Origin: Lampropedia puyangensis
GTDB lineage: Bacteria; Pseudomonadota; Gammaproteobacteria; Burkholderiales; Burkholderiaceae_C
NCBI RefSeq assembly: GCF_004833285.1
Contig: NZ_STFG01000001.1
Coordinates: forward strand, 186,001 to 250,000
Reading direction: 5' to 3'
DNA length: 64,000 nt
Shown here piece by piece: positions 25,463 to 35,300 of this stretch; position 1 is the first letter of the stretch, and each line of letters starts with the position of its first letter. The notes beneath the pieces are model-generated. The model saw nothing but the letters and a program-made list of their open reading frames with translations. It was not told the origin of the DNA and did no database searches. The position numbers and the translations under genes were made by a program.

Positions 25463-25553
25463 CGGGGGCTGGTTCGTTATTCCCTCGCCAACTTTGTTGG
25501 CGGTTCTGCAGCCCGCGCCTTATCGCATAAGGCCTACCTTGAGGACCCATCCT

Positions 25554-26825
25554 ATGGATCGACGTTTTTTTCTCTCCGCCACTGCAGCTTCACTGCTCGT
25601 TGCCGGTTGTGCCTCTGGACGTTTGCGCACTGGTGCAGCAGTGGCGTTGCCTACTGGGAACTGGGATGCGTTTAACCATGCCCAGCTGAGCCAGATGATT
25701 CAGGCGATGGGCAACACGTCGCGCGATTACCGCGCTGACCGCCCGCCTTATGCGGTATTTGATTGGGACAACACCAGTATTTTTCTGGATATTCAGGAAG
25801 CCCTGTTGGTGTACCAGTTACAGCAATTGGCCTTTGGAATGACGCCTGCACAAATGGACACCGCAGTGCGCATGAATATTCCGCAGACGCCGTTTGCAGC
25901 TGAATTCAAGAATGCGCAAGGCCAACCGCTTGGCATTGATGCCATTGCCAAGGACATCGTAGCCAGCTATACATGGCTGCACAGCCACTACGCAGGACTG
26001 GCTGGCAACCAATCGTTGGAGCAAGTGCAGCGCAGCCCCCATTACGGTGCGTTCATTGCGAAAGTGCGTTATTTGTATGAGGCCATTGGTGGCACTTTCG
26101 ACCATGCCACTTCCTACCCTTGGGTGACATACCTGCTCACAGGCCTTACGCAACAGCAAGTGCGCCAGCTCACTGCCGATACCGTGCGTTGGCAATTAAC
26201 GCAGCCTATTGAGAAGGTGACATGGAATTCGCCACAAGCCTTGCCTGGTGAGGCGGGGGTGGTGTCGGTCAGTTGGAAGAATGGCTTGAGGTTGGCGCCA
26301 GAGATGCAGTCGCTCTACCAAACTCTGCGCGGTGCAGGATGGGATGTGTGGGTTTGCTCTGCTTCGTTTGTTGATGTGATCAAGGAAATTTCTTCCAATC
26401 CGGAGTTTGGCTACAACAACCCCGCAGAGCGGGTATTGGCCATGGAGCTTGAGCGCGACGCAGATGGGCGCATTCAAACCCAGTTCCGTCAAGGCTACGA
26501 CCAAACCCAAGGTCCAGGAAAAACGGCCACGATCCGCCGTTTTTTGGTTAGCCATTATGGATATGGCCCCGCTTTGATTGCGGGCGACAGCGAAGGCGAC
26601 CAGAACATGCTGGTTGATTTTCCTGAACTCAAACACGGGCTGATCGTGAACCGCTTGCGCGACCCTTCCACGATGATCGGCCAACTCTCAGCCAAAGCTG
26701 CAAGCCAATATGGACACGCAGATGCTGTTTATTTGTTGCAGGGCAGAGATGACAACCGTGGTGAGTTGATCCCTTCTCAGCAAGCGATACAGCTAGGCAA
26801 GCGCCAAGCGCAAACGCTCAAATAA
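25554..26825 (+). CDS. HAD-superfamily phosphatase lipoprotein (phosphorylcholine-phosphatase-like)
   Basis: Secreted HAD phosphatase of 423 residues. The lipobox LLVAGC puts the acylated Cys at residue 19. HAD motif I is FDWDNTS with nucleophile D70 and acid/base D72; motif II is WVCSAS; motif III supplies Lys in GKTATIRR; motif IV is IAGDSEGDQNML. The organisation resembles Pseudomonas PchP, a periplasmic phosphorylcholine/phosphorylethanolamine phosphatase. ATG at 25554 has GAGG nine bases upstream. Its position 92 bases after eutC suggests a role in releasing ethanolamine from phosphoethanolamine outside the cytoplasm; this is an inference, as the substrate is not visible in the sequence. 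Confidence 0.75.
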   Translation: MDRRFFLSATAASLLVAGCASGRLRTGAAVALPTGNWDAFNHAQLSQMIQAMGNTSRDYRADRPPYAVFDWDNTSIFLDIQEALLVYQLQQLAFGMTPAQMDTAVRMNIPQTPFAAEFKNAQGQPLGIDAIAKDIVASYTWLHSHYAGLAGNQSLEQVQRSPHYGAFIAKVRYLYEAIGGTFDHATSYPWVTYLLTGLTQQQVRQLTADTVRWQLTQPIEKVTWNSPQALPGEAGVVSVSWKNGLRLAPEMQSLYQTLRGAGWDVWVCSASFVDVIKEISSNPEFGYNNPAERVLAMELERDADGRIQTQFRQGYDQTQGPGKTATIRRFLVSHYGYGPALIAGDSEGDQNMLVDFPELKHGLIVNRLRDPSTMIGQLSAKAASQYGHADAVYLLQGRDDNRGELIPSQQAIQLGKRQAQTLK

Positions 26826-26839
26826 AGCCCGTTTGGCGT

Positions 26840-27871
26840 TCAGCCCCGTGGCAGCCAGCCGTGCGTTTGGTACCAATGAAGGGTATCAGCAAGCGTCTCT
26901 TCAAGGGGCCTGAATCGCAGTTTCAGCTCTGCCTCGCTCTTGGTGTGGTTGAAGTGCGTTCGATTGGCTTCTTTGCGCATGAGCCGCACGGTGGCCAGGC
27001 TGAGCAAAATGGGTTTTCCTGTTATACGTGCATACATTTCCTGCATGCCTGCCAGCACCATCAGCAGTGGGCCGGGAATGGTTTTGCGCGGTGTTTTAAC
27101 GTTGCATAGTTGACCTAATAATGGAACCAGCTCCGACATCGTCATGTGCTGGCCCGCTGCCAAATACCGCTCGCCTCTTCTGCCTGTAATAGCTGCAGCT
27201 ATTTGTGCCTGTGCCACATCTCGTGCATCCACAATGGAGAAACTACCCGGCACTAAACCTGGCAACTTGCCTTTGGCAACATCCAGTAGCAGTTGACCTG
27301 ATGATGTCGGGCCAATGTCTGCAGGGCCCCACATCCAACCCGGCAATACAAAGTTCGCGAACAGGTCCGGATGCGCTTCCATACAATCCAGAACCGTTTG
27401 GTCAGCCAGAATTTTGCTGCGGTAGTAGTCATCTGCATCTTCCACTGCACGGGTGTGGCTTTCATCGATCAAGCTGCCAGGCTTTCCGTTTAACACTGCA
27501 ATCGATGAGGTTTGAACCCAGCGACGCACGCCCGCTTCATAGGCATGTGCGAGTGCTGTACGCGTGCCATCGACGTTGATGCGTTGAAGTGCATTCCAAT
27601 GCGATCCCCCTTTGTAATTGTCTCGAAAGTAGGCGGCCGTGTGAAACACCACATCACAACCTCGCAATGCTGGAGCCCAAGCGGAAACGTCGTTTAGATC
27701 GCCTTGCACCAGTTCAACATTTGCCAGTCCTGCGCATTGTTGTTGTCCTTTAGCAATTGAACGTACCAATGCTTTAACACGCACCCCTTGGCTGTGCAAG
27801 GCTTTGACCAAGTTGTTGCCGAGCAAGCCAGTAGCGCCGGTTACGAACGCGGTCTCAAAATTTATATTCAT
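26840..27871 (-). CDS. NAD(P)-dependent extended SDR epimerase/reductase
   Basis: A 343-residue Rossmann enzyme. The dinucleotide-binding motif GATGLLGNNLVKAL is near the N-terminus, followed by VELVQGDLNDVSAW, CDVVFHTAAYF, and the catalytic region with SS (VQTSSIAVL) and YYRSK. It resembles dihydroflavonol-4-reductase and HpnA-type epimerases; no substrate can be assigned. Start ATG at 27871 (MNINFETAF) is preferred to a TTG at 27886. It is divergent from a TetR regulator by 92 bases that contain matched inverted arms, so it is probably that regulator's target. Its 3' end is 14 bases from the convergent phosphatase gene. Confidence 0.8.
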   Translation of the reverse strand: MNINFETAFVTGATGLLGNNLVKALHSQGVRVKALVRSIAKGQQQCAGLANVELVQGDLNDVSAWAPALRGCDVVFHTAAYFRDNYKGGSHWNALQRINVDGTRTALAHAYEAGVRRWVQTSSIAVLNGKPGSLIDESHTRAVEDADDYYRSKILADQTVLDCMEAHPDLFANFVLPGWMWGPADIGPTSSGQLLLDVAKGKLPGLVPGSFSIVDARDVAQAQIAAAITGRRGERYLAAGQHMTMSELVPLLGQLCNVKTPRKTIPGPLLMVLAGMQEMYARITGKPILLSLATVRLMRKEANRTHFNHTKSEAELKLRFRPLEETLADTLHWYQTHGWLPRG

Positions 27872-27888
27872 ATGATGGATTTTCAAAG

Positions 27889-27938
27889 TTCAGTTGATAT
27901 TTGAAATGTATGGTTGTCTATTTCGAATGTCAACTGAA
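27889..27938. promoter_or_regulatory. Inverted arms between SDR gene and divergent tetR
   Basis: TTCAGTTGATATT at 27889-27901 is the inverse of AATGTCAACTGAA at 27926-27938 with one mismatch. Between the arms are TATTTGAAATG and TATTTCGAATG, a second set of related half-sites. The block fills most of the space between the two divergent start codons, as operators for a TetR repressor of the neighbouring gene usually do. Confidence 0.5.
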
Positions 27939-27963
27939 ATCTGAAAGTGCTACTATTGCATGT

Positions 27964-28629
27964 ATGGACAAAAACAAATCGATCCAATCTGCTCCACGTA
28001 TAAGCAGACAAGAGCGTCAGGCGCAAACACGAGAAGAACTGATCGCTGCGGCGATGCAATTATTTGTGGCGCGAGGATATGGCGGCACGTCTATTCGTGA
28101 TATTGCTGATGTGGCTGGTTATTCGCAGGGCGCGTTCTATTCGAATTTTGAAAGCAAGGAAGCTTTGCTGCTAGAGATGTTGCGTGCGCATATGCAGAAC
28201 GAAGCGGCACAGCTGATGCAACTGATTGAGCAACCTGCTCGTAGCGCTTCTGCTATTTTGCAAACCTTGGAGCAGTGGGCAGAAGCTATTGATGGCGATG
28301 TGAATTGGTCAATGTTGTCCATTGAGTTGCAACTGCATGCCCAGCGCAGTAGCCCGTTTGCCGTTCAATACCGGGCCATCTGGTTACAGCATCAAGCTGA
28401 CTTGGCGCAACTGATAGGACAGGTGTTTACGAAAAGCCGCTGTACCCTGCCTTTGGGGAGTCAAGAGATTGCCTCTGTCTTAATGGCGCTTGCGCATGGT
28501 TTATCGCTACAACGTGCAGTTGTGGGAGAGGGGGTCGCAACTGGGCGTGCCCTTATAGTGGTGTTGCGCGGCCTTCTGGCTCTTGGCAGTTCACCGCGAA
28601 AGCGCCTCCAACCTGCCAACGCGAATTGA
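27964..28629 (+). CDS. TetR-family transcriptional regulator
   Basis: A 221-residue repressor-type regulator. The TetR_N domain is at ~10-65 (RQERQAQTREELIAAAMQLF, VARGYGGTSIRDIADVAGYS, QGAFYSNFESKEALLLEML). The C-terminal part (VNWSMLSIELQLHAQRSSPF) resembles the TetR_C_6-like regions found in many proteobacterial members. The ATG at 27964 (MDKNKSIQ) is preferred; the open frame to 27901 would put coding sequence over the operator arms. It likely controls the divergent SDR gene and itself. Confidence 0.83.
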   Translation: MDKNKSIQSAPRISRQERQAQTREELIAAAMQLFVARGYGGTSIRDIADVAGYSQGAFYSNFESKEALLLEMLRAHMQNEAAQLMQLIEQPARSASAILQTLEQWAEAIDGDVNWSMLSIELQLHAQRSSPFAVQYRAIWLQHQADLAQLIGQVFTKSRCTLPLGSQEIASVLMALAHGLSLQRAVVGEGVATGRALIVVLRGLLALGSSPRKRLQPANAN

Positions 28630-28800
28630 TTCACGACTTGGAGTGGGTCATGGTCGTATCAAAGCCATGGGTGATTGCCCATTTTTTGCGTTGAATGCAT
28701 ACGCTGCATGGTTGTAAATTGGACGTGTTTGGGGTGATTGGGAAGTCTGTATGATCGCGTTCCTTTTTTGGTTCTGCAGTTTTCTTAAGAGCACATTCCC

Positions 28801-29403
28801 ATGCCCAAACACCCCGCCACTACCCCGCAAACAGGTATTGTTCCTACACTGATTTTTGCCAGCCGTTGGCTGCAATTACCGCTTTATGTCGGCTTGATTC
28901 TTGCGCAAGTCATTTATGTCTACCACTTCTGGGTAGAGCTGGTGCATTTGGTGCAGGCTGCTTTGGGCAGTCAGCCCGCATTGGCTGCATTGGTGGAGAA
29001 CATTGGCTACAAGCCCGATGAAGTACCCACCAAGCTCTCTGAGACGGTAATCATGCTGGTGGTGCTGGCATTGATTGACGTCGTGATGATTTCGAACTTG
29101 CTGATCATGGTGATTGTGGGGGGGTATGAAACCTTCGTCAGTCGCATGAATTTGGAAGGGCACCCTGACCAGCCAGAGTGGCTGAGCCACGTCAATGCGT
29201 CGGTGCTGAAAGTGAAGCTGGGCTTGTCTATTATCGGAATCAGCTCAATCCATTTGCTCAAAACCTTCATCAGTGCGGACAATTACACGGATCGTGTTCT
29301 GATTGCACAAACGGCCATCCATATCACTTTCTTGCTTTCGGCCATGGCCATTGCCTACACCGAGCGTTTGATGCACGGAACATCTGAAAGCAAAGGGCAT
29401 TAA
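28801..29403 (+). CDS. YqhA/UPF0114-family inner-membrane protein
   Basis: A 200-residue membrane protein with four predicted helices: SRWLQLPLYVGLILAQVIYV, ETVIMLVVLALIDVVMISNL, LKVKLGLSIIGISSIHLLKT and LIAQTAIHITFLLSAMAIAY. The family core LIMVIVGGYETFVSRM with HPDQPEWLSHVNASVLKVKL is well preserved. The function of UPF0114 proteins is not established. It stands alone, with no neighbour on the same strand closer than about 160 bases. Confidence 0.85.
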   Translation: MPKHPATTPQTGIVPTLIFASRWLQLPLYVGLILAQVIYVYHFWVELVHLVQAALGSQPALAALVENIGYKPDEVPTKLSETVIMLVVLALIDVVMISNLLIMVIVGGYETFVSRMNLEGHPDQPEWLSHVNASVLKVKLGLSIIGISSIHLLKTFISADNYTDRVLIAQTAIHITFLLSAMAIAYTERLMHGTSESKGH

Positions 29404-29561
29404 GGCCACAATAAACCAGTTGAAAGGAAGCGTGTGGGGGGAAAGCCCTGTTGCCTGACGACAAGGGTCACATCTACGACAATGGCTTTCGGTGCCTTTG
29501 GCGCTTGTCGAAATGGCCACTGCAGTGGCATCCCATCACCTCTTTCTTATCCGGACTGCCC

Positions 29562-30269
29562 ATGACCGCACTTGCAGATTACCTCGTTACCCATAAATGG
29601 CCTGCCCAGCATCCTGAGCGCATTCAGTTGTATTCGCTGGCAACACCCAATGGAGTCAAAGTTTCCATCGCACTGGAAGAACTGGGGGTGCCGTATGAAG
29701 CCCATAAAGTGGACTTTTCCACGGATGACCAGTTCACACCCGAGTTCTTGTCCATTGCCCCTAACAATAAAATTCCCGCCATCTTGGACCCCAATGGACC
29801 GGATGGTAGCCCCTTAGCCTTGTTTGAAACCGGCGCTATCTTGGTGTACTTGGCAGACAAAGCTGGTGCGCTGCTACCCGCAGCTGGCGCTGCGCGTTAC
29901 ACCGCCATTCAATGGTTGATGTGGCAAATGGGTGGGGTGGGGCCGATGTTTGGGCAACTGGGTTTTTTCCATAAATTTGCAGGCAAAGAATTTGAGGATA
30001 AACGCCCCCGTGATCGTTATGTAGCTGAAAGCCGCCGCCTGCTGACAGTGCTCAACACGCACTTGGATGGCAAAGACTGGATGCTGGGGCAAGGCAGCGC
30101 CGCCTACTCCATTGCAGATATCGCGATCTTTCCATGGGTGCGCAATTTGATTGGTTTTTATGGCGCTGGCGATTTGGTCGGTTTTAGCGACTTTGCCAAT
30201 GTTCAGCGTGTGCTTGATGTTTTTGTCAATCGCCCCGCCGTGCAAAAAGGCCTGACTGTCCCTGCATGA
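29562..30269 (+). CDS. Glutathione S-transferase, YfcG/YghU-like
   Basis: A 235-residue GST of the Nu/YfcG-like group. The thioredoxin-fold N-domain begins IQLYSLATPNGVKVSIALEE, with the Thr/Asn (TPNG) that replaces the usual Tyr/Ser in disulfide-reductase GSTs, then NNKIPAILDP and LFETGAILVYLA for glutathione contacts. The C-domain includes YTAIQWLMWQMGGVGPMFGQ and AAYSIADIAIFPWV. The ATG at 29562 is preferred to an upstream TTG at 29451. Likely a cytoplasmic disulfide-bond reductase or peroxidase rather than a classical conjugating enzyme; the substrate is unknown. Confidence 0.88.
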   Translation: MTALADYLVTHKWPAQHPERIQLYSLATPNGVKVSIALEELGVPYEAHKVDFSTDDQFTPEFLSIAPNNKIPAILDPNGPDGSPLALFETGAILVYLADKAGALLPAAGAARYTAIQWLMWQMGGVGPMFGQLGFFHKFAGKEFEDKRPRDRYVAESRRLLTVLNTHLDGKDWMLGQGSAAYSIADIAIFPWVRNLIGFYGAGDLVGFSDFANVQRVLDVFVNRPAVQKGLTVPA

Positions 30270-30436
30270 TGCATTGAAATCTGGAACAGAGATTGCTTGG
30301 TGTTGGTTCAGCAGACTTTCTGCGCTGCGAGCGTTGACTTGGCTGCACCGTAAAGCAACCGCCGGGCATTTCTGCAACGATGCTTGGACGATTGTTGAGC
30401 GTTATCTGTTATTCACTAGCTTACAAGGACGAAACC

Positions 30437-31126
30437 ATGAGCGGTATCCATTTCATTGGCGGAGAAAAAGGCGGTGTTGGAAAATCAGTGGTTGCACGCA
30501 TCTTGGCGCAATACATGATCGACAAAGCAATCCCTTTCCGGGCTTTTGACTCCGATAAATCCCATGGCGCGCTGCTGCGCTACTACGCCGATTACGCATC
30601 GCCCGTTGTACTGGATGTCTACGAAAACGTGGATGCTGTGCTGGAAACCGTTGCTCAAGAGCCTGAGCAACGCGTCTTAGTCGATCTGGCTGCCCAAACC
30701 TACGACCAGCTGTGGAAGTGGTTTGCCGATTCTGCTGTGGTGGACGTGGCGCAAGAACTGGGCATTGACCTGCATTACTGGCATGTCATGGATGCGGGCG
30801 CCGATTCCGTGCGCTTGCTGGAGCAATTGCTCAACGAGAACGAAAGTGGGATCAAGCTGGTGGTCGTGCTCAATGACATCCGTGGAGATAAATTTGAGCT
30901 GTTCGAGAAAAGCGGCCTGCGCGAGCGGGCTATTGGGCGCGGCGCGCAATTTGTGCACCTGCGCCGTTTGCCCGATGTGACCATGCGCAAGATTGATGAC
31001 AACGGCTCCAGCTTCTGGAGCGCCATTAACAACACCGAAGGCCACGCGCTGGGCCTGCTAGAGCGCCAACGCGTCAAAGTCTGGATCAACCGGATGTATT
31101 GTGAGTTGGATCAGATTGAGGTTTGA
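30437..31126 (+). CDS. Orphan ParA/MinD-superfamily P-loop ATPase
   Basis: A 229-residue ATPase with a deviant Walker A, GGEKGGVGKSVVARILAQ, at residues 7-24, an FDSDKSHG motif at Walker A', and VLVDLAAQTYDQLW at the Walker B position. The C-terminal half (VLNDIRGDKFELFEKSGLRE; RLPDVTMRKIDDNGSSFWSA) is unlike chromosomal ParA or MinD and closer to small ATPases found on plasmids and in accessory regions. There is no ParB or centromere-like repeat near it. ATG at 30437 follows AAGGA by about seven bases. It is convergent with jetD, whose stop is 82 bases away. Function unknown. Confidence 0.7.
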   Translation: MSGIHFIGGEKGGVGKSVVARILAQYMIDKAIPFRAFDSDKSHGALLRYYADYASPVVLDVYENVDAVLETVAQEPEQRVLVDLAAQTYDQLWKWFADSAVVDVAQELGIDLHYWHVMDAGADSVRLLEQLLNENESGIKLVVVLNDIRGDKFELFEKSGLRERAIGRGAQFVHLRRLPDVTMRKIDDNGSSFWSAINNTEGHALGLLERQRVKVWINRMYCELDQIEV

Positions 31127-31207
31127 ATCTGTTTCTCAATGTTCAAGCTCCCTCACCCCTTGGGGCAGGTTCATATTGCAGGCCCACGCTGTGATTCGCT
31201 GATGGCG

Positions 31208-32368
31208 CTATGGCTGTTTTTTTAGCCACATTGCAATGGCTTTGGCAACACAATCGGCTGGCAAAAATTCCTGCTCCAAGCGCCCCTTGTCACTGGTTTT
31301 GAGGCGTTTTAACAGCGCCACTTCTGCTTCTAAAAGTCCTGCGCTTGTGTCTGGCGCATGGTGACTTTCAAACACTGCATGCGCTTGATGTGCGTGGAAG
31401 GTGTCGGCATCCATCAGCAAGGCTGTGAGGTGAGGGGCGTGGCTTCTGGCGTGTCCCAGCATGGTCAAACCCCATGTATCCATATCGCCCCAATATCCAA
31501 CGTGGCGACTTTTCAACCAGTCGGCAGCCATCCAGCCCAAATCCATGCCAGCGCCCAAAATGGCAATGGTGTCAGGCACGGGGTAGGGGAGCTGGTGCAA
31601 GCAACGCTCGTTTTCGATCACCAAGATGTGTGAGGCAGGCAAAGCGGCACTCAACAGAGATTCTGCAGTCAAGCGCAAGCGTTTAAAAGGCAGCAAGCCA
31701 TCGGCCAACGGTGCAATCAACAACCAGTGCTCGCGCTCATCCATCGCGCCTATGAAGGTGCGCAAGCCTTGTGCGCTGGCTTCGCCATCAAAACGGGCAT
31801 CAAGCAGCAGCGTGATCAAGGATTCATGGCGCTCAAAGAACTTGGTGTCATTGCCCGCGATGGGCAGCATGCGCAGTGGCCTGCCTTGCGCACAGCCCGG
31901 CTCCAGTTGCATGGCCACTTGAGCGGCGAGTATGACTTGATCGGCAGGCAACGCTTGCCACAGGGTCATGCGGTGCAGCAGCACGCGTCTTAAACAGTCA
32001 TCGACCTGTGCAAGCACCTTTTGCAACTGGCCGAACGCTTGCTTCACGGCGCTACTGCCAATGGCGGCTACCCATTCGGAGGGTTTGTCTAATTGCCATT
32101 GGGTAGGTAGCCTTACTTCCGCTGCGCCTGCGCGGTATTTTTTGCTTTGCCACAGCACGCGCCCAGGGCCGTTTTGATCGATAGCGCGCCAGAGCGCCAG
32201 ATGTTCTTGCAGCGCACTGCTGCAGCCACTGAAGGTGGCGCTGTCAGGCAGGCCGATGTGCATGGTGATGGGCCATGCATCGCTTCCGGGCAGCAGCCGC
32301 CGTGCCCGCCAACTGGCTTTGTGCCATTGGCGTTCCAATTCACTGGTCAATTGGGTGGGCGACTTCAT
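31208..32368 (-). CDS. jetD: Wadjet type I subunit JetD, TOPRIM nuclease
   Basis: Nuclease subunit that cuts circular DNA gathered by the JetABC motor. The protein has 386 residues. The N-terminal half is the DUF3322 region, and the C-terminal half is the DUF2220 TOPRIM domain. Catalytic acids are visible: E252 in HILVIENERC, D295 and D297 in YWGDMDTWGL, with a further acidic pair at D320/D322 (LLMDADTF). The stretch IAGNDTKFFERHESLI at ~170-185 is a hallmark of the family. Its start overlaps the jetC stop by four bases. It appears intact, so the defence operon should be nuclease-competent. Confidence 0.9.
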   Translation of the reverse strand: MKSPTQLTSELERQWHKASWRARRLLPGSDAWPITMHIGLPDSATFSGCSSALQEHLALWRAIDQNGPGRVLWQSKKYRAGAAEVRLPTQWQLDKPSEWVAAIGSSAVKQAFGQLQKVLAQVDDCLRRVLLHRMTLWQALPADQVILAAQVAMQLEPGCAQGRPLRMLPIAGNDTKFFERHESLITLLLDARFDGEASAQGLRTFIGAMDEREHWLLIAPLADGLLPFKRLRLTAESLLSAALPASHILVIENERCLHQLPYPVPDTIAILGAGMDLGWMAADWLKSRHVGYWGDMDTWGLTMLGHARSHAPHLTALLMDADTFHAHQAHAVFESHHAPDTSAGLLEAEVALLKRLKTSDKGRLEQEFLPADCVAKAIAMWLKKQP

Positions 32369-35300
32369 TGCGGCTGGGGGGTGATCGGTGCTGGCTGGGT
32401 ATGGCCGCTAGCCACTCGTGCAGCCGCATTGTGTGCGATGGCTTCCAGTTGCTCCCAAGCGATGGAGGTCAGCGTGGCTGCACTGCCTTTGCGGTGAACG
32501 ATGATGGCCGAGCGCGTGTGTGTGCGCAGCAGTCGCATCTCTTTATTGGGTGTGACAAACAGCGCATGCAGGCCAAATTCACGCAGCGCTTGGATGATGC
32601 GGCCAGCCACTGCTTGCGAACTTTTAGAGAACGCCTCATCCAGCACGATGGTGCCAAACAAGGGTGCGGTGCGCCCTTGTGGGCACAGCGCGTAGCTGAG
32701 CGAGGCGGTCAACACGTAGCTGGCGATGATCTCTTTCTCGCCACCGCTGCCGCCTTGGCTGCCTGTGCGGCGCTCCAAAATTTCACCACTGGCTCTGTCA
32801 TGCACGTACACAAAGAATTGCAGCCGGTAGCGCGGATCAAGCAGCGCTTGTGCGGCTTTGGTGCGGCGATTGTTGGCATGTTCACGCAGCAAATCCACAA
32901 TGCCACGCAAGACGAGGTAGAGGCTTTGGCCCCCGTCATCTAGGGTGCGGGCGCTGCGCCATTGCGCCAGCAAACCGTTGATTTCCTTGAGTACAGGGAA
33001 GGTAACGTCTATCGCGTTGAGCTGCAAGTAACGACCGGGTTGAAAATCGACTTTGGCCATGGTGCGGTTGAGCGCATCGAGCCGGTCTTTGATCTCGGTG
33101 ACTTGCGCATCAATGCCGCTGAGCAGGCCGTTAACGCCTTTGCCCGATGATTCATTGAGGTAGGCTTGAAAGAGCTTTTGTTTCTCTGGCAGCGCCTCTT
33201 CTTCAATGACGCGCAAGCGTTCCAAATACGCGGGCACGGCACTCACCTCGCTGAGCTCCTCTTGTAAGGCGCCACGGTCTTCTCGCTTGGCTTTGCCCAT
33301 TTGGTTGACGATGGTTTTCTCTAGTCCGTGCAGTTGCTCACGGGCTTTTTGGAGCTGCTCTAGCTGTGTTTTCAGGGCGGTGCGCTCTTGCTCGTCGAGC
33401 GTCTCCAGCTTCAATGGAAGGAACTGGACAAAATCGGCGTCATCCATGGGGTTGGATGCGGGCTGTTGCGCAGCATGATCGGACGCATCTTGCTCCAAGC
33501 GCAAGCGGTATTTGCGGCGACTTTTCTGCGCTTGCTCAAGCTTGACATCCAGGGCACTTTGATTTTTGCTGAAAGCCAGCAGGTTCTTGGATAGCGCCTT
33601 GGCTTTATTTTCTGCATCCTCCCAGCGCTGTTTGGCTTGCCCTGCGTGCGATTGCGGATCTTGCAGCTGGGCCAGTTGCAGCTCCAATGTTTCCAACTGG
33701 GTTTGTTGAGGTGTGATGTCCAGATCTTCAAACTGAAGCTTCTGCAGGCTCTGCCACAGGATGCTGGTGCTTGCGAGCTGGCTTTGCTGCTGTTTGCAAT
33801 GTGCTTTGGTTTGCTCAAAATCCTTCCAGCTGGCTTGCGCTTGCTCAATGCTGGCTTCCAGTCGGGCGAGCCGGTCGCGGTTGTCAAACCCGGTCATCCA
33901 ATCGTCTTCTAGGCGCTTTTGATCTTGCTTGTCAAAGTGGCGCGCCTTGCCAGACATCAGGCCTTGCGCTGTCATGCCATGAGATGTGTGCTGCAAGGCT
34001 TCGGCACTGGCGACGCAATGGCGATCGAGCTCGCCCAACAAGCGGCGCAGCGCAGGCTCAAACGCATGCGGTTTGATGTTGAGCTTGGTGCAAAAACCAT
34101 CTTCCCAAAACGGGGCGTTAGCAACCGCTTGTTCAGGCACTTCCAGCAGTCGAACATGCACGCGGTTGTGGCGTTGGTTGACCCATTGCAGTGCGTCGCG
34201 CATAGCATGCGAAGGCACCATAATGCGCAGGCGCTGGCTGCCTAATGCGCGTTCAATCGCGCCGCGCCAGAGTTGCTGGTTTTTTTGCACTTCCAGCAAC
34301 TCGGCGACAAAAGGCAGCTCATCCACAGCGAGCTGCAGGTGCTGCGCCAAATCATGGCGGAACTGCTGGTCGCGCATGGGAATGTTGGAGCCGGGACGCT
34401 GGCGCACGGCATCTCGCTCGGCTTTTAATTCGGTCAGCCGTTGATGTGCATTGCGCTCTTGCGTAATGGCCATCTCCAGCGCTGCTTGCTGTGCTTTGCG
34501 CTGTTCTTCCAGTGCTTGCAATGTGCTGCTGGCTTGGCGTTGGTGCTGGGCCAAGGTAGTGGCGGTATGAACAGGGGGAGTGCTCAGGGCCAGCTTGCTG
34601 CAGAGTGTTTGGTATTGCGCAATGTGCTGCTTGAGACGGCCAATGATGGATTGCTTATCGCGGATATTGCTTTGCAATTGTTGAATACTTCCGCCGCCAG
34701 CTTGCAAGTAGAGTTGCAGCAACGTGTTAGCGTGATCTTGCGCATCTGTTTGCGCTTGCTGTGTGGCCTTGACTTGTTCATCCAAGCTGGCCCATTGCTG
34801 CTCCAACACTGTAATGTGTGTGCTCCACAAAGCTTGGCCCTGCATGGCAAACCACAGCGGCAGTTGCTCTGCACGGTGCTTGAGTGCGTGCAGCGATTCG
34901 CTTTGCTCACGGTGGCGCAAGGCCAAATCGCGCAATGGTAAGAGTGATAGCAGCTGGCTTTGTGCTAACTCCAGCTCGGCATGGATGTCGGTGAGTTTGT
35001 CAAAACCGCTGGCTACCTTCAGCGCTTCATCAAACGCAGCATGCTCTTCCAAAACCAACTCTCGGAAAATATCGTCAATGCTGTTGAGTTGCTTCAACCC
35101 AGCAGCGCGGTTGAGCAAGGTGAAGGCGTTCGAGCCTACCTCAAAATAGCTCTGCAGCTTGGCCAAATAAGCAGATTTGCTGGTCCATATGTGCAGGCCT
35201 TCAGTGTCTTTGGCGAGTTTGCTCAGCGCCCTAGCGCCGCCGCTCTGCAGCTCTTCTAACCATGCCTCTAATGCTGGTGCAGGTTGGCCTGGGGCCATTT

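Noticed and set aside
20405-26825. Ethanolamine microcompartment
   Set aside because: No shell protein, EutE, EutA or EutQ gene is present.
30437-31126. ParA-like gene read as part of a partition locus or of MinCDE
   Set aside because: No ParB or centromere repeats nearby, and the true minD is at 59218 with its normal neighbours.
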